A stretch of DNA of 64,000 nt, from contig DAOULV010000019.1 in the NCBI GenBank assembly GCA_034416335.1, forward strand, positions 1 through 64,000. The letters run 5' to 3'. This stretch comes from MGML01 sp034416335. Its GTDB lineage: Bacteria; Chloroflexota; Dehalococcoidia; Dehalococcoidales; UBA2162. The notes beneath the pieces were generated by a model. That model had not been told where the DNA came from. It made no database searches and was given only the letters and a program-made list of their open reading frames with translations. Positions 33,710 through 42,752 of this stretch are shown here, piece after piece. Positions within the stretch are counted from its first letter, which is position 1, and each line of letters opens with the position of its first letter. Made by a program: the position numbers and the translations under genes.

Positions 33710-33997
33710 ATGATGAGCGAAGTGATAATCGATACGAGGTGCGGTCTCAGCTGTGCTGTCTGCACCTACAGGGAGAGCACGGGATGCGGCGGCTGCATCG
33801 CAACGAACGGACATCCGTTTCACGGTGAATGCCGGCTGGCCATATGCTGCCAGGATAAAGGTCACCTTCACTGCGGTGAATGTCCTGATTTTCCCTGCCA
33901 GCTTTTGAAGGACTTCTCCTCGGACCCGGAGCATGGGGATAATCCACCCGGGGCGAGGATTGAGCAATGCCGGATATGGGCGGAACGGGGGAAATAG
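33710..33997 (+). CDS. DUF3795-type cysteine-rich protein
   Basis: A 95-residue protein with ten Cys: CGLSCAVC, CGGC, CRLAICCQ, HCGECPDFPC and EQC. This spacing is that of DUF3795, small proteins thought to bind metal or Fe-S and common in anaerobes. GGAG lies 5 nt before the ATG at 33710 (a second ATG follows directly). The promoter 240 nt upstream has a palindromic operator, so expression is likely conditional. Function unknown. Confidence 0.8.
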   Translation: MMSEVIIDTRCGLSCAVCTYRESTGCGGCIATNGHPFHGECRLAICCQDKGHLHCGECPDFPCQLLKDFSSDPEHGDNPPGARIEQCRIWAERGK

Positions 33998-34032
33998 AAC
34001 GTCATTTACTGACGAGTAGCCTTTGCGTACCT

Positions 34033-34127
34033 GTCATTGCGAGTCACGATGAAATCGGGACGTAGCAATCCATACAAATCTTAGAGATTACCACGCATCC
34101 CGACGTAATCGGGATACTCGTAATGAC
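34033..34127. repeat. GTCATTGCGAG-type palindromic repeat
   Basis: Begins GTCATTGCGAGTCACGATG and ends ATACTCGTAATGAC, with ATTACCACGCATCCCG inside. It lies between the DUF3795 gene and the PH-like protein gene. Confidence 0.75.
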
Positions 34128-34182
34128 AGAAGATGACTATTAAGCTGAAAACCTGTCCCGCCCGAAAAATAATACTAAGGGT

Positions 34183-34533
34183 CTATTTTGCCGTCTGTAC
34201 CGCCTGCCTGATCCTTTCCGCCCACTCCTTATTTCTGTCCGTTGTCAGTACTATCCGGCTGTAATTCCACCCTTCCGTATCCAGTACAAGATAAGGTTTT
34301 CCAATAGTAGTCGACCAGAACTCCCTTCCGCTGCTGACGAGGAATGTCCCCATTTTCACCAGGAAAGGAATATGTATACCGGGAGCGCGGGCTCCCCATT
34401 TCCAGCCCGGTTTATCCGTCGAAACGTCTGAAATCCGTTCCAGCGGAATATTCAATGAACCGCGGAAAGAAAGTATCGTCTCCAGAAGATTCAATTTTAC
34501 AGTCAATACTTCGTTATCTATATCTAATTTCAC
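34183..34533 (-). CDS. Small PH-like beta-sheet protein
   Basis: A 116-residue soluble protein, predicted mostly beta-strand with one C-terminal helix (NKEWAERIRQAVQTA), the pattern of bacterial PH-like domains. Marks are IPLERISDVSTDKPG and PYLVLDTEGWNYSRIVLTT. Domains of this kind bind membranes or partner proteins. It is the last gene of the sdpRI-like operon, 22 nt after the hydrolase gene, which implies a role in the same envelope process. Confidence 0.7.
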   Translation of the reverse strand: MKLDIDNEVLTVKLNLLETILSFRGSLNIPLERISDVSTDKPGWKWGARAPGIHIPFLVKMGTFLVSSGREFWSTTIGKPYLVLDTEGWNYSRIVLTTDRNKEWAERIRQAVQTAK

Positions 34534-34555
34534 ACAGGCACTCCTCTCATTACGG

Positions 34556-35617
34556 TTAAGAATTTTCGGTCAGCCAGTTGATTATTATGTCAAGAGTATC
34601 CGTGTCCAGTATGGTATCGGGGCCGTTATAATTCGGCGCAGCCAGGTTTATTTCATTTTTAGGCTTTTCTTCGTGTTTCAATACGTGATTGGCATTTTCA
34701 GGAAACGAAAAAGTAATATTATCCTTGCCTTCGGCGGCCGCCTGCAGTTTTACGCCGTCGTATTCCCAGTTTATTTGTATGTCTTTCTTACCTATTATCA
34801 CCAGTACCGGAACATCGATTTCTTTCAGGTCCGGTGCGATATCCTTTTTCCACAGCTCCAGCGTAAAGGGCATATTTACCGGATTTGCCAGGCTCTGGAG
34901 AAACATTTTTATGCCTGCAGGCAATGAATCATCCGGTTCTATTGTCCCCGTTGCCAGGAAACCTTCGACCGCTTCATCGTACATCTTCATTATCTCTTCG
35001 GCACCCGGCATTCCCGCAAGCTGGGCTTCTATCTGCGTCCTCGCCAGGTCACCCATTGACTGTCCGGGAGGAGCGGCCAGGATTATACCCGCAAATTTTT
35101 TATCGGTGGCTTGAAGCTGGTAGTTAACGGCATGAATGCATCCCTCGCTGTTGGCCAGAGCGAATATCCTGTCCCGGTCTACATCCGCTCTTTCGAGCAG
35201 GACATTCACCGCACCCCGCAGTTCCTCCTGGTGGCTCTCCATGCTGATTTTACCGATAAGCAGCGGCGTATTCTCGGCGGCATGTTCTCCGGCAAAACGT
35301 TTATCGTATCTGATAGTGACATACCCCCGCGAAGCCAGTTCCTCGGCAAGCAGGGCTGCGCTGCCGTTCTTACCCGGAAGCAGCGGTGAATTCCAGTCAC
35401 GGTCTGTCGGGCCGCTTCCTGGAATAAAGACTACCGCCGGAAGATTTTCACCTGAATCCGGTCGCGTAATCGTTGCATAAACGGTCGTGTCCCCTATCGG
35501 CCAGCTTATTTCCTCCGAAACAACCTCGGTTGAAGCTGGTGCGGTATTACCGCATCCCGGAAATATTCCTGCAAACAGCATTAGCAGTCCCCCGATAAGT
35601 AGTATTTCCTTTTTCAT
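34556..35617 (-). CDS. Lipoprotein alpha/beta-hydrolase
   Basis: A 353-residue hydrolase with a lipoprotein signal (hydrophobic 5-20, then GIFPGC with C22 as lipid site). The serine hydrolase fold shows VVFIPGSGPTDRD (oxyanion region), the nucleophile S157 in ALANSEG, the acid near VIIGKKDIQINW and the His in ANHVLKHE. It resembles secreted dienelactone-hydrolase/YbbA-type esterases. It is likely anchored to the outer face of the membrane, processed by the Lgt and LspA encoded in this window. It follows the SdpI-like gene by 21 nt. Confidence 0.82.
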   Translation of the reverse strand: MKKEILLIGGLLMLFAGIFPGCGNTAPASTEVVSEEISWPIGDTTVYATITRPDSGENLPAVVFIPGSGPTDRDWNSPLLPGKNGSAALLAEELASRGYVTIRYDKRFAGEHAAENTPLLIGKISMESHQEELRGAVNVLLERADVDRDRIFALANSEGCIHAVNYQLQATDKKFAGIILAAPPGQSMGDLARTQIEAQLAGMPGAEEIMKMYDEAVEGFLATGTIEPDDSLPAGIKMFLQSLANPVNMPFTLELWKKDIAPDLKEIDVPVLVIIGKKDIQINWEYDGVKLQAAAEGKDNITFSFPENANHVLKHEEKPKNEINLAAPNYNGPDTILDTDTLDIIINWLTENS

Positions 35618-35638
35618 TAATCCACTCCTTGAATGGTC

Positions 35639-36319
35639 TTATTCCTGTTTTATTCCGGTTCCGGCAGAATGGGCATCCGGGTCTCTTTTCCATACCAGGT
35701 ATGAATATACGAACAGGAAAACGACAGATGCAGCTCCGATGCCGATCAGTATGTAGAACGCGATTTTCTCCTGGAAGGGGGCTGCTATCACCATTCCCAG
35801 CCCGATTATCACGAACAGCCACCCGCCGAGACGGTGCGTCTTATTCCAGGACTCCTCGCTGGATAGCGTCCATGGAGACCTTATGCCGACGAACCAGGTA
35901 GGCCGCAGTTTTCCCATATAGTTGCCGATTATTATCAGTAAAAAGCCGACAATCATAAACACGGCGATATTCATATTGACGTTTATTCCCATTATCCACA
36001 GGAATGTAATAGTTTTTATTGCTGTCAGCACCATGATTATGGCTGTCCGTATAAACAGGTATCTGTTCCAGAACCTCGGGTAATTTTCCCTCCTCGGGTC
36101 CAGTCGCGGCAGCACCAGGAATAGAATATACACCCCGAGCGCTATAAGCGGCGCGGCAAACAGTCCGACGAACTTACCGGCATAATTATCGGGTTCGCCG
36201 GAAATTCCCCAGTGTATCGGAATACTCTCGGGTGCATGCGGCCAGGCAATAACAGCCAGGGTGAACATAGCTGCCATACAGGCAACAGGCAGAATTTCGG
36301 TCCTCCAGTTGAGCTTCAT
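35639..36319 (-). CDS. SdpI-like membrane protein (DUF1648)
   Basis: A 226-residue protein with six or seven membrane helices. The N-terminal HAPESIPIHWGISGEPDNYAG is the DUF1648 motif, and KLRPTWFVGIRSPWTLSSEE with the following W-K-T-H-R is the SdpI hallmark. In Bacillus, SdpI gives immunity to the SdpC toxin and sequesters the repressor SdpR at the membrane. Its start overlaps the ArsR-type gene by 4 nt. No SdpC-like toxin gene is present, so a signalling rather than immunity role is plausible. Confidence 0.85.
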   Translation of the reverse strand: MKLNWRTEILPVACMAAMFTLAVIAWPHAPESIPIHWGISGEPDNYAGKFVGLFAAPLIALGVYILFLVLPRLDPRRENYPRFWNRYLFIRTAIIMVLTAIKTITFLWIMGINVNMNIAVFMIVGFLLIIIGNYMGKLRPTWFVGIRSPWTLSSEESWNKTHRLGGWLFVIIGLGMVIAAPFQEKIAFYILIGIGAASVVFLFVYSYLVWKRDPDAHSAGTGIKQE

Positions 36320-36609
36320 CTCTTCCCCCTTTTCCCAGTACCCGATTGGTCGATATCGAACAGGTTCATAACCGCCGCGGTCACTTCCTCGATTACCGAA
36401 AGGTTCAGGCTGTAATAGACGGTGGTACCGTTTTTCTCTTCCTGTATGAGGTCGGCTTTTTTAAGGATGTTAAAGTGGCTGGACAAAGTCGATTTCGCAA
36501 TGGTGAAATGTGAAGCCACTTCCCCGGCACTCATGGTTCTTCTCCCGAGCAGCCGCAGTATCTCACGTCTGTTGGGATCGGCCAGTGCCTTGAATATGCT
36601 CTCACTCAT
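36316..36609 (-). CDS. ArsR/SdpR-family repressor
   Basis: A 97-residue winged-helix protein: LADPNRREILRLLGRRTMSA, EVASHFTIAKSTLSSHFNIL and KNGTTVYYSLN. It lacks the Cys metal sites of ArsR or SmtB and matches the SdpR/autorepressor branch. It is the first gene of a four-gene operon and lies right beside a long palindrome, its likely operator. Confidence 0.88.
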   Translation of the reverse strand: MSESIFKALADPNRREILRLLGRRTMSAGEVASHFTIAKSTLSSHFNILKKADLIQEEKNGTTVYYSLNLSVIEEVTAAVMNLFDIDQSGTGKRGKR

Positions 36610-36614
36610 TGCTA

Positions 36615-36646
36615 ATCATTATTTCGATGAATATCGAAATAATGAT
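36615..36646. promoter_or_regulatory. Long palindromic operator of the SdpR-type operon
   Basis: ATCATTATTTCGAT (36615-36628) and ATCGAAATAATGAT (36633-36646) are perfect inverted arms of 14 bp around GAAT, ending 5 nt before the repressor start codon. The length and symmetry indicate strong dimer binding and tight autorepression. Confidence 0.75.
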
Positions 36647-36776
36647 ACACCCGGAAACCGGAGGTGTCAATAATTGGACGTAATACAATTGGAATAAGCC
36701 GTATGGTGTTATTTCACGGACGACTCTTAGATGATGTTATATATGGGGAAAACATGTCTTCAAAGAAAGGATATAA

Positions 36777-37616
36777 CTAAATTTTTACCGGCTCTCCGGT
36801 CCCGTCCGGCCTGTCTTTACGCCGAACTGACCTCAGGATAAGGAAAGCCAGAATTCCCAGAGACACGGCAAGAACACCTATACCTACCAGCTGGGCCTGC
36901 TGCAGCCCGCCGGCAAACTGGTTTTCCAGCCTGACGAAAGTAAGCAGGAATCTGCCCAGTGAGTAGATTGAAAAGTAGCTGGCGAACAAAATCCCGCTGG
37001 TATGAAACTTTTTTCTGAGTTTAAGCAGGACGAACAAGGTCGCTAAATTCCAGAGCATTTCGTATACGGGATAGGGATGGGTCGGCAGCCCTCTTAACTC
37101 TTGCGGTATTACGGCATTCGGATGAGTGTAAATGAATCCCCAGGGCAGTCCCGTTATTCCGCCGTAAGCGTCACCGTTGATAATACAGCCTATTCTTCCA
37201 ATAATCTGCCCTGCCAGGAGAGCCGGCACCAGCGCATCCAGTACTGCACCTAAAGGTATCTTTTTAATGTACGAATGGATGACGATTGCCAGACCGCCTC
37301 CTAATAAAGCCCCCCATATTGCCAGACCGCCTTGCTGTATCTGAATTATTCTTGACGGATTTTCAATATAGAACTGCCAGTGGTCGACTACGTGAAACAG
37401 TCTTGCCCCGATAACACCGGCTCCAAACATCCAGGGGAGAAGTGACGTCAGTGCCGATGGAGGTAGTCCCTTTCTTTTATACTCACGGAAGGCAATATAG
37501 ACCGCAGTAATCACTGCCGTGATTATCGCCAGCGTATACCACCTGAATTCGAACGAACCAATACTGAAAATTACCGGATCTATATTTATTACGATTCCGT
37601 TCAAATGAAAATCCAC
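36777..37616 (-). CDS. lgt: Prolipoprotein diacylglyceryl transferase
   Basis: A 279-residue membrane enzyme with seven helices that attaches diacylglycerol to the lipobox Cys. Signature: GRIGCIINGDAYGGITGLPW with the essential Arg and Asn, and the earlier ARLFHVVDHW region with the catalytic-type His. Four lipoprotein-like or exported proteins lie nearby. The gene is encoded alone between the SdpR region and the cytochrome gene. Confidence 0.95.
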   Translation of the reverse strand: MDFHLNGIVINIDPVIFSIGSFEFRWYTLAIITAVITAVYIAFREYKRKGLPPSALTSLLPWMFGAGVIGARLFHVVDHWQFYIENPSRIIQIQQGGLAIWGALLGGGLAIVIHSYIKKIPLGAVLDALVPALLAGQIIGRIGCIINGDAYGGITGLPWGFIYTHPNAVIPQELRGLPTHPYPVYEMLWNLATLFVLLKLRKKFHTSGILFASYFSIYSLGRFLLTFVRLENQFAGGLQQAQLVGIGVLAVSLGILAFLILRSVRRKDRPDGTGEPVKI

Positions 37617-37732
37617 TCCTCAGCTTAATATAACCTCACTCGTCCGTAAAATAAGTGACTAAAATCGCAATGCAGGGAGCGGGAATCGTTGGAACTGGAA
37701 AAATACTCGTCGATAGCAGGTTTTTTGTTTTG

Positions 37733-38209
37733 CTATTCCAGCGTTTTCAGATAATCTATCAGGTCGTCGAGGTCCCGTTCATCCATTCTCCAGCGCGGCA
37801 TTTCCTCGTCGAGAGGTTCTCCGGCGGGATTTAGTCCTTTCGTTATTGCCTGTCTCACTGTCTCTTCCGTGTATGGAGGATGCTCTTCATGCTCCTCGTC
37901 ACCGTTTCCTTCTTCGTGGTGCTCCTCGGATGTAAGGTGTTCCCAGGTGATGTCGGGAGTATTAAAACTCCACATCATCATGTTCACCCTGCCTCCCCTG
38001 CCGTCATCCCCATGGCAGTTGGCGCAGGCGATCGGGTGCATCATACTGATACTGCCGGTATAGGAAATAGGACTGCCTGACGAACTCTCAGCAGTGAAAT
38101 AAATCCTCTCTCCGTTGGATTCGTATGATCTGCTGCATCCCGCCAGTATTAACAATATGCCTGATAAAATTATTACCGGAATCAAGATATTTCGAAACCG
38201 TCTTTCCAT
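37733..38209 (-). CDS. c-type cytochrome lipoprotein
   Basis: A 158-residue lipoprotein: signal with lipobox LILAGC (C25) and one haem site C62-A-N-C65-H66, with a later Met ligand candidate in EEMPRWRM. A His/Glu-rich linker (HHEEGNGDEEHEEHPP) could bind metal. The start at 38209 is chosen because AGGAGG lies 6 nt before it; the longer frame start at 38236 lacks this. It follows the CopB-type ATPase gene and may take electrons from or to metal redox chemistry at the membrane. Confidence 0.82.
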   Translation of the reverse strand: MERRFRNILIPVIILSGILLILAGCSRSYESNGERIYFTAESSSGSPISYTGSISMMHPIACANCHGDDGRGGRVNMMMWSFNTPDITWEHLTSEEHHEEGNGDEEHEEHPPYTEETVRQAITKGLNPAGEPLDEEMPRWRMDERDLDDLIDYLKTLE

Positions 38210-38232
38210 CGATATCCTCCTGGTTATAGCTG

Positions 38233-40320
38233 TCATCCGTCTTTTTCCACCTTCAGGAATCTGGCATTTATCGCAACGATTATCGTACTGAGCGCCATTA
38301 ATGCAGCTCCGACCGCAGGGTCCAGAATTATACCGACACTGTAAGCGACACCTGCCGCCAGCGGGATAGCTATGACGTTGTATCCCGTTGCCCAGATTAA
38401 ATTCTGTATCATCTTTTTATAGGTAGCCCGTGACAGGCTGATAATTGAAGTAACATCCTGGGGATTGCTCCTTACCAGGACCACATCTGCTGTCGCGACC
38501 GCGACATCGGTACCGGCCCCAATGGCAATACCCACGTCAGCCTGCGCCAGCGCAGGAGCGTCATTGACGCCGTCGCCGGTCATTGCTACGACCAGTCCAC
38601 GGGCCTGTACTTCTTTCACCTTTTCAGCTTTCTTGTCGGGTAACACTTCGGCAAAATATTCATCCAGTCCCGTTTCCTCGGCTACCCACTTTGCGACAGG
38701 CTCGTTATCGCCGGTTATCATCATACACCGAACGCCCATCTCTTTTAGTCGGCTTATCGCCTCCCTGGATTCCTCCCTGATGATATCGGCCAGGGCAATC
38801 GCACCGGACAGTTCTCCATCGATTAATACGAATATTACCGTCTTCCCCTGTGAGATAAGGCTGTTTATCCTGTCGTCATTGACCTCTATCCCGTTTTCCT
38901 GGAGATATCCCGGGCTGACCGCCTTTACATCCTTCCCGTTTACCTTGCCCCGGGTGCCTTTACCCGGTATCGACATAAACTCTTCTACCCTGAAGGTTTC
39001 ATCGGCGGAAGATACGATACCTTTTGCTATCGGGTGTTCGGAATGTGTTTCCACGGAGGCTGCATATTTGAGGATTTCTTTATCGTCGAGTTTATCGTTC
39101 AGGGCAATAATATCGGTTACCCCGAATTCCCCCTTTGTAAGCGTACCGGTTTTATCGAACAGTACGGCCTGGACTTTTCTGGCCTGCTCGAAACCGTCGC
39201 GGTTCTTTATCAGGAGACCGGCTTTCGCGGAAACCGAGGTGGAAACGGATACCACCAGTGGGATAGCTAAACCGAGGGCGTGAGGGCAGGTAATGACCAT
39301 TACCGTCACCATCCTTGATAGAGCGAAGACAAATTCTCTCCGGGCGACTCCCAGCCATACCACCAGAGTTATCAGTCCCACGCTTATTGCAATGATGGTC
39401 AACCAGAGCGCTGCCCGGTCCGCCAGGCCCTGAGTTCTCGATTTACTTTCCTGCGCCTGGCGTACTAATTCAGTCATCTGGGAAAGATAAGAGTCTTCCC
39501 CGGTCTTTTTAACCTCGACGGTTATGGAACCTTCGCCATTTACCGAACCGCCGATTACACTTGCCCCCTGCCGTTTTTGAACCGGCACGGACTCGCCGGT
39601 CAACATCGCCTCGTTTACCGACGTATCTCCTTCGACAACGTCTCCGTCGACGGGTATCTTTTCACCCGGTTTTACCAGTACGATGTCTCCGATTCTTAGT
39701 TCATTGAGAGGAACTTCCATCGTATTACCGTCCGGCATCACTTTATGCGCTTCGGAAGGCATCAGTCTGGCCAGTTCTTCCAGAGCGGATGAAGCGGCCA
39801 TTATGGACCTCATCTCCAGCCAGTGCCCCAGCAGCATCACATCGATAAGGGTGGCCAACTCCCAGAAAAATACGCTGCCGCTCAATCCAAATGTAACAGC
39901 GCTGCTGTATACGTAAGCTACCGTTACGGCCAGTGCTATCAGCGTCATCATCCCGGGAGCTTTCGACTTTATTTCATCATAAAAACCCTTGAGGAAAGGA
40001 TAGCCTCCGTAAAAGAAAATAGCTGAGGAAAGAGCGAATAAAACATACTCATCACCGGTAAAACTGATGATTCCTTCCAGGTTGAGAAATCGCTGGATCA
40101 GCGGAGAAAGGAGTAAAACCGGGATAGTGATAATGAGTGATATCCAGAACCGTTTCTTAAAATCAGCTACCATCATCGCGTGATGACTGCCATGCCCGCT
40201 GTGATCACCGTGCCCTGTCATCCCTTCATGTCCCGAATGGCCGCTCATATCATGCATATGTTCATGCCCGGTCGTCTCGCCTGCCTGTCCGTTATTATGG
40301 TGCTGCATATGTTCGTCCAT
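38233..40320 (-). CDS. CopB-type P1B heavy-metal ATPase
   Basis: A 695-residue P-type ATPase with an N-terminal His-rich tail (about 17 His in residues 4-48) instead of Cys-based metal domains. The transmembrane metal site is CPH (345-347 in TCPHALG), the P1B-3 type associated with Cu or Ag. TGES is at 241-244, the phosphorylated Asp is D389 in DKTGTL, and GDGVNDAPAL is present. It should export copper or silver from the cytoplasm. It lies in an operon with an upstream methyltransferase (22 nt) and the cytochrome downstream. Confidence 0.93.
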   Translation of the reverse strand: MDEHMQHHNNGQAGETTGHEHMHDMSGHSGHEGMTGHGDHSGHGSHHAMMVADFKKRFWISLIITIPVLLLSPLIQRFLNLEGIISFTGDEYVLFALSSAIFFYGGYPFLKGFYDEIKSKAPGMMTLIALAVTVAYVYSSAVTFGLSGSVFFWELATLIDVMLLGHWLEMRSIMAASSALEELARLMPSEAHKVMPDGNTMEVPLNELRIGDIVLVKPGEKIPVDGDVVEGDTSVNEAMLTGESVPVQKRQGASVIGGSVNGEGSITVEVKKTGEDSYLSQMTELVRQAQESKSRTQGLADRAALWLTIIAISVGLITLVVWLGVARREFVFALSRMVTVMVITCPHALGLAIPLVVSVSTSVSAKAGLLIKNRDGFEQARKVQAVLFDKTGTLTKGEFGVTDIIALNDKLDDKEILKYAASVETHSEHPIAKGIVSSADETFRVEEFMSIPGKGTRGKVNGKDVKAVSPGYLQENGIEVNDDRINSLISQGKTVIFVLIDGELSGAIALADIIREESREAISRLKEMGVRCMMITGDNEPVAKWVAEETGLDEYFAEVLPDKKAEKVKEVQARGLVVAMTGDGVNDAPALAQADVGIAIGAGTDVAVATADVVLVRSNPQDVTSIISLSRATYKKMIQNLIWATGYNVIAIPLAAGVAYSVGIILDPAVGAALMALSTIIVAINARFLKVEKDG

Positions 40321-40342
40321 CAGTCTTTACCTTCTTAATCCT

Positions 40343-40978
40343 TTATACATCCGTCTTTCTAGCCTCGATGAGCTTGAATATTCCGGCTGCGAGGTCCGTA
40401 ATATGTTCTATTTTCAGCCCGCTGCGCGTGACATTTTCAACGGTGCGCCGGTTAATGTTCGGCCCCATAGTGCGTACGACTATCGGATTTACCAGGTTCA
40501 TCAACCCGGCAATAATCCGGTTGGCACTCAGAACGTGCTCAAGCAGTACCACCTTGCCGCCGGTTTTTACGACACGCCGGACCTCCTGCAGTCCCCGTAC
40601 CGGATCGGGTACCGAACAGAAGACGAATGAACCCGCGACCGTATCGAAGGTATTATCCTCAAACTCCATGTTCTGCACATCCATCTGGAGTAAATCGACA
40701 TTTACCTTATCTCTGGCGGCCTTCCTCCCGGCACGCTCAAGCATCTTCTCGCTGAAATCTACTGCCGTAATCTTTACGTCCTGCGGATAATATGGAAAAT
40801 TCTTCCCTGTACCGGCTCCGATTTCAAGTATGGTATCTCCCTCGACCTTATTCCAGAGCAGGTTTCGCCAGCTGCTGTACGCGGAGCGTTCGATAATCCC
40901 TTCCAGCAGGTCGTAAATTACTGCCAACCTATCGTATCGTTTTCTGGCATCGGAGTTTACTTTAATATCAACCGGCAT
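40343..40978 (-). CDS. Class I SAM-dependent methyltransferase
   Basis: A 211-residue methyltransferase with motif I ILEIGAGTGKNFPYYP, acidic ITAVDFSEKML, LLQMDVQNMEFEDNTFDTV and GGKVVLLEHVL, the UbiE/phospholipid-methyltransferase group. It is the first gene of the operon with the CopB-type ATPase. Methylation of lipids or a quinone under metal stress is possible; methylation of a metalloid is another option. Neither can be decided from sequence. Confidence 0.85.
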   Translation of the reverse strand: MPVDIKVNSDARKRYDRLAVIYDLLEGIIERSAYSSWRNLLWNKVEGDTILEIGAGTGKNFPYYPQDVKITAVDFSEKMLERAGRKAARDKVNVDLLQMDVQNMEFEDNTFDTVAGSFVFCSVPDPVRGLQEVRRVVKTGGKVVLLEHVLSANRIIAGLMNLVNPIVVRTMGPNINRRTVENVTRSGLKIEHITDLAAGIFKLIEARKTDV

Positions 40979-41102
40979 TTGTCATCCCTGATTTATCATT
41001 TTATCTGTTATTTATATTTATCCCGCTCTGTTTCCTGTCTCGATAATGCCTCTATCAGTTCATTATACAATGAGAAAGTATCATATAAGAAAAAATTGAT
41101 AC

Positions 41103-41267
41103 TAATATCCTGTCTCACAAGTTCGCTGATAAGTCATATGGGTTCTGCCGGACTCGCTCATGGTTCGACAAACTCACCATGAGCGGACAGAACAGCATGA
41201 TACCGCTCGTCCTGAGCCTGTCGAAGGACGAGCAGATTATTCAATGTATTTCTGAGACAGATATTAA
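41103..41267. mobile_element. MITE-like element with 17-18 bp terminal inverted repeats
   Basis: The ends TAATATCCTGTCTCACAA (41103-41120) and TTCTGAGACAGATATTAA (41250-41267) are inverted copies with one mismatch and one extra base. Inside are palindromes CTCATGGTTCGACAAACTCACCATGAG-like (41157 onward) and CGTCCTGAGCCTGTCGAAGGACG. It encodes nothing and fills most of the 40979-41305 gap. Confidence 0.55.
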
Positions 41268-41305
41268 ATGATAATTGACAAAGTGATGAGTTGCGAGTTC
41301 CAGAC

Positions 41306-41869
41306 CTAATAATATTTTTCTATCCCGCCGAAACCGATCAATTTATTCTGTTCCGATTTCTTAATAAAGTTGTCCAGCCGCCTCCTGAATTCGTCGGGCC
41401 GGTTGCGGGCGCCTTCGATATACGCCACCCGGATTCTCTTATATGACGGAGAGAAATTTTGATAGTTCTCCCAGGCTTTTTTGTTATTCTTGATTGTTCG
41501 GAGAATATCCGGTGGAAATATAAACTCTTCCTTCAGAACGTTCTCGACAGATTCAAGTATGGACGGATGGACCCTTCCTTCTTCGACCAACCGGGCCAGT
41601 CTCTCCCTGTTGGATTGAGAATATCCGGAACCGGGTTTCCTCGGAGAAAATCGCTGGGCGGTCGAGTGTTCATCGACCCGTTTAACGGTACTATCTATCC
41701 AGCCGAATGACAAAGCCTCCTCGACGGCGTCATTATAAGGAATACGTGTTTTACCGGACCCTCTGGACGGATAAATCAACCATATTTCCTTCTCGGTATC
41801 GAAGTTGGCCTCAAGCCAGTCATGCCATTCTTTACTGTTACCGACGTAGAGCGTTTTTCCGATATCCAT
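41306..41869 (-). CDS. YdeI/OmpD-associated family protein
   Basis: A 187-residue protein of the YdeI/OmpD-associated (bacteriocin-protection annotated) family. Marks: EWHDWLEANFDTEKEIWLIY, VEEALSFGWIDSTVKRVD and RFSPRKPGSGYSQSNRERL, with a helical C-terminus (EFRRRLDNFIKKSEQNK). The family is widespread and its biochemical role is unsettled; a link to peptide or metal stress has been suggested for some. It is a single gene. Confidence 0.85.
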   Translation of the reverse strand: MDIGKTLYVGNSKEWHDWLEANFDTEKEIWLIYPSRGSGKTRIPYNDAVEEALSFGWIDSTVKRVDEHSTAQRFSPRKPGSGYSQSNRERLARLVEEGRVHPSILESVENVLKEEFIFPPDILRTIKNNKKAWENYQNFSPSYKRIRVAYIEGARNRPDEFRRRLDNFIKKSEQNKLIGFGGIEKYY

Positions 41870-42037
41870 AATTATCTATAGTATTCTTGTTGTTTACCCT
41901 ATATTGCAAGCCCGGATGACATCCTGAAAAACAGAAAATCCACATCCCTTCCACATAATTTCTCCACATTCTCCTTTCATAATACACATAAAGGCCGGAA
42001 AAACTGACCGGTCAATAAAGAGAAAGGAGAAATCAAG

Positions 42038-42622
42038 ATGAAGAAAAGGACCAAAATCCTGGGCATAGCACTGGTACTGGCAGCAATACTGACATTAACT
42101 CTGGGGAGTACGGTGTTTGCCGACGCGCCGGACGACGCCGATACATCTGCATACTGCGGCGGTCAGGGCTGGCATGGATTTATGGGGAATGGAGGAGCCT
42201 GTTCGGAGGCCGTCAGCGACCTGCTCGGGTTAACTCAGGAGGAACTGCACGAACTTCGACTGGAAGGCAATTCTCTTGCCGACATCGCTGCCGCGAACGG
42301 TATCACCGAGGATGAACTGGTGGCGACAATCACGGCGGAGAAGACCGAAGCGGTAGAAGCAAGAGTCGCCGACGGAACCCTTACCCGTGAACAGGCCGAC
42401 CTGATGATCCAGCGAATGACCGAGCGGACTATCGAAGCCGTCAACAGGACATCAAACGGTCCGGCGGAATGGCACGGAGGTGGAATGAACGGCAATGGTG
42501 AATGTGCCGGTTATGCGAATCACCAGGGCGGTCAAGATTGCGACAATGCCGGGAACAGCTTCGGTTACGGAATGCACGGCTCCGGTTTTGGTGGTGGAAT
42601 GCACGGTATGGGCAGACACTAA
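42038..42622 (+). CDS. Secreted protein with Gly/His/Met-rich tail
   Basis: A 194-residue exported protein: signal peptide 1-29 (cleavage near VFADA), a helical middle region (LLGLTQEELHELRLEGNSLA through DGTLTREQADLMIQRMTERT) resembling DUF2680, and a tail rich in Gly, His and Met (HGSGFGGGMHGMGRH). The tail could chelate copper or another soft metal outside the membrane. AAAGGAG precedes the ATG. It lies 215 bp upstream of a two-component system whose sensor also has a Met/Gly-rich loop. Confidence 0.75.
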   Translation: MKKRTKILGIALVLAAILTLTLGSTVFADAPDDADTSAYCGGQGWHGFMGNGGACSEAVSDLLGLTQEELHELRLEGNSLADIAAANGITEDELVATITAEKTEAVEARVADGTLTREQADLMIQRMTERTIEAVNRTSNGPAEWHGGGMNGNGECAGYANHQGGQDCDNAGNSFGYGMHGSGFGGGMHGMGRH

Positions 42623-42752
42623 TACGCCGTAACATCAAAACTACCCGAAGCTAAGCCTGCACCAGTCCCTTCCCCCTTGACGGGGAAGGTCAGGATGAGG
42701 GTGAATCCTCTCCCGTCAAGGGGAGGAAATAAAAAGAATTTTGTTCCGGGTA

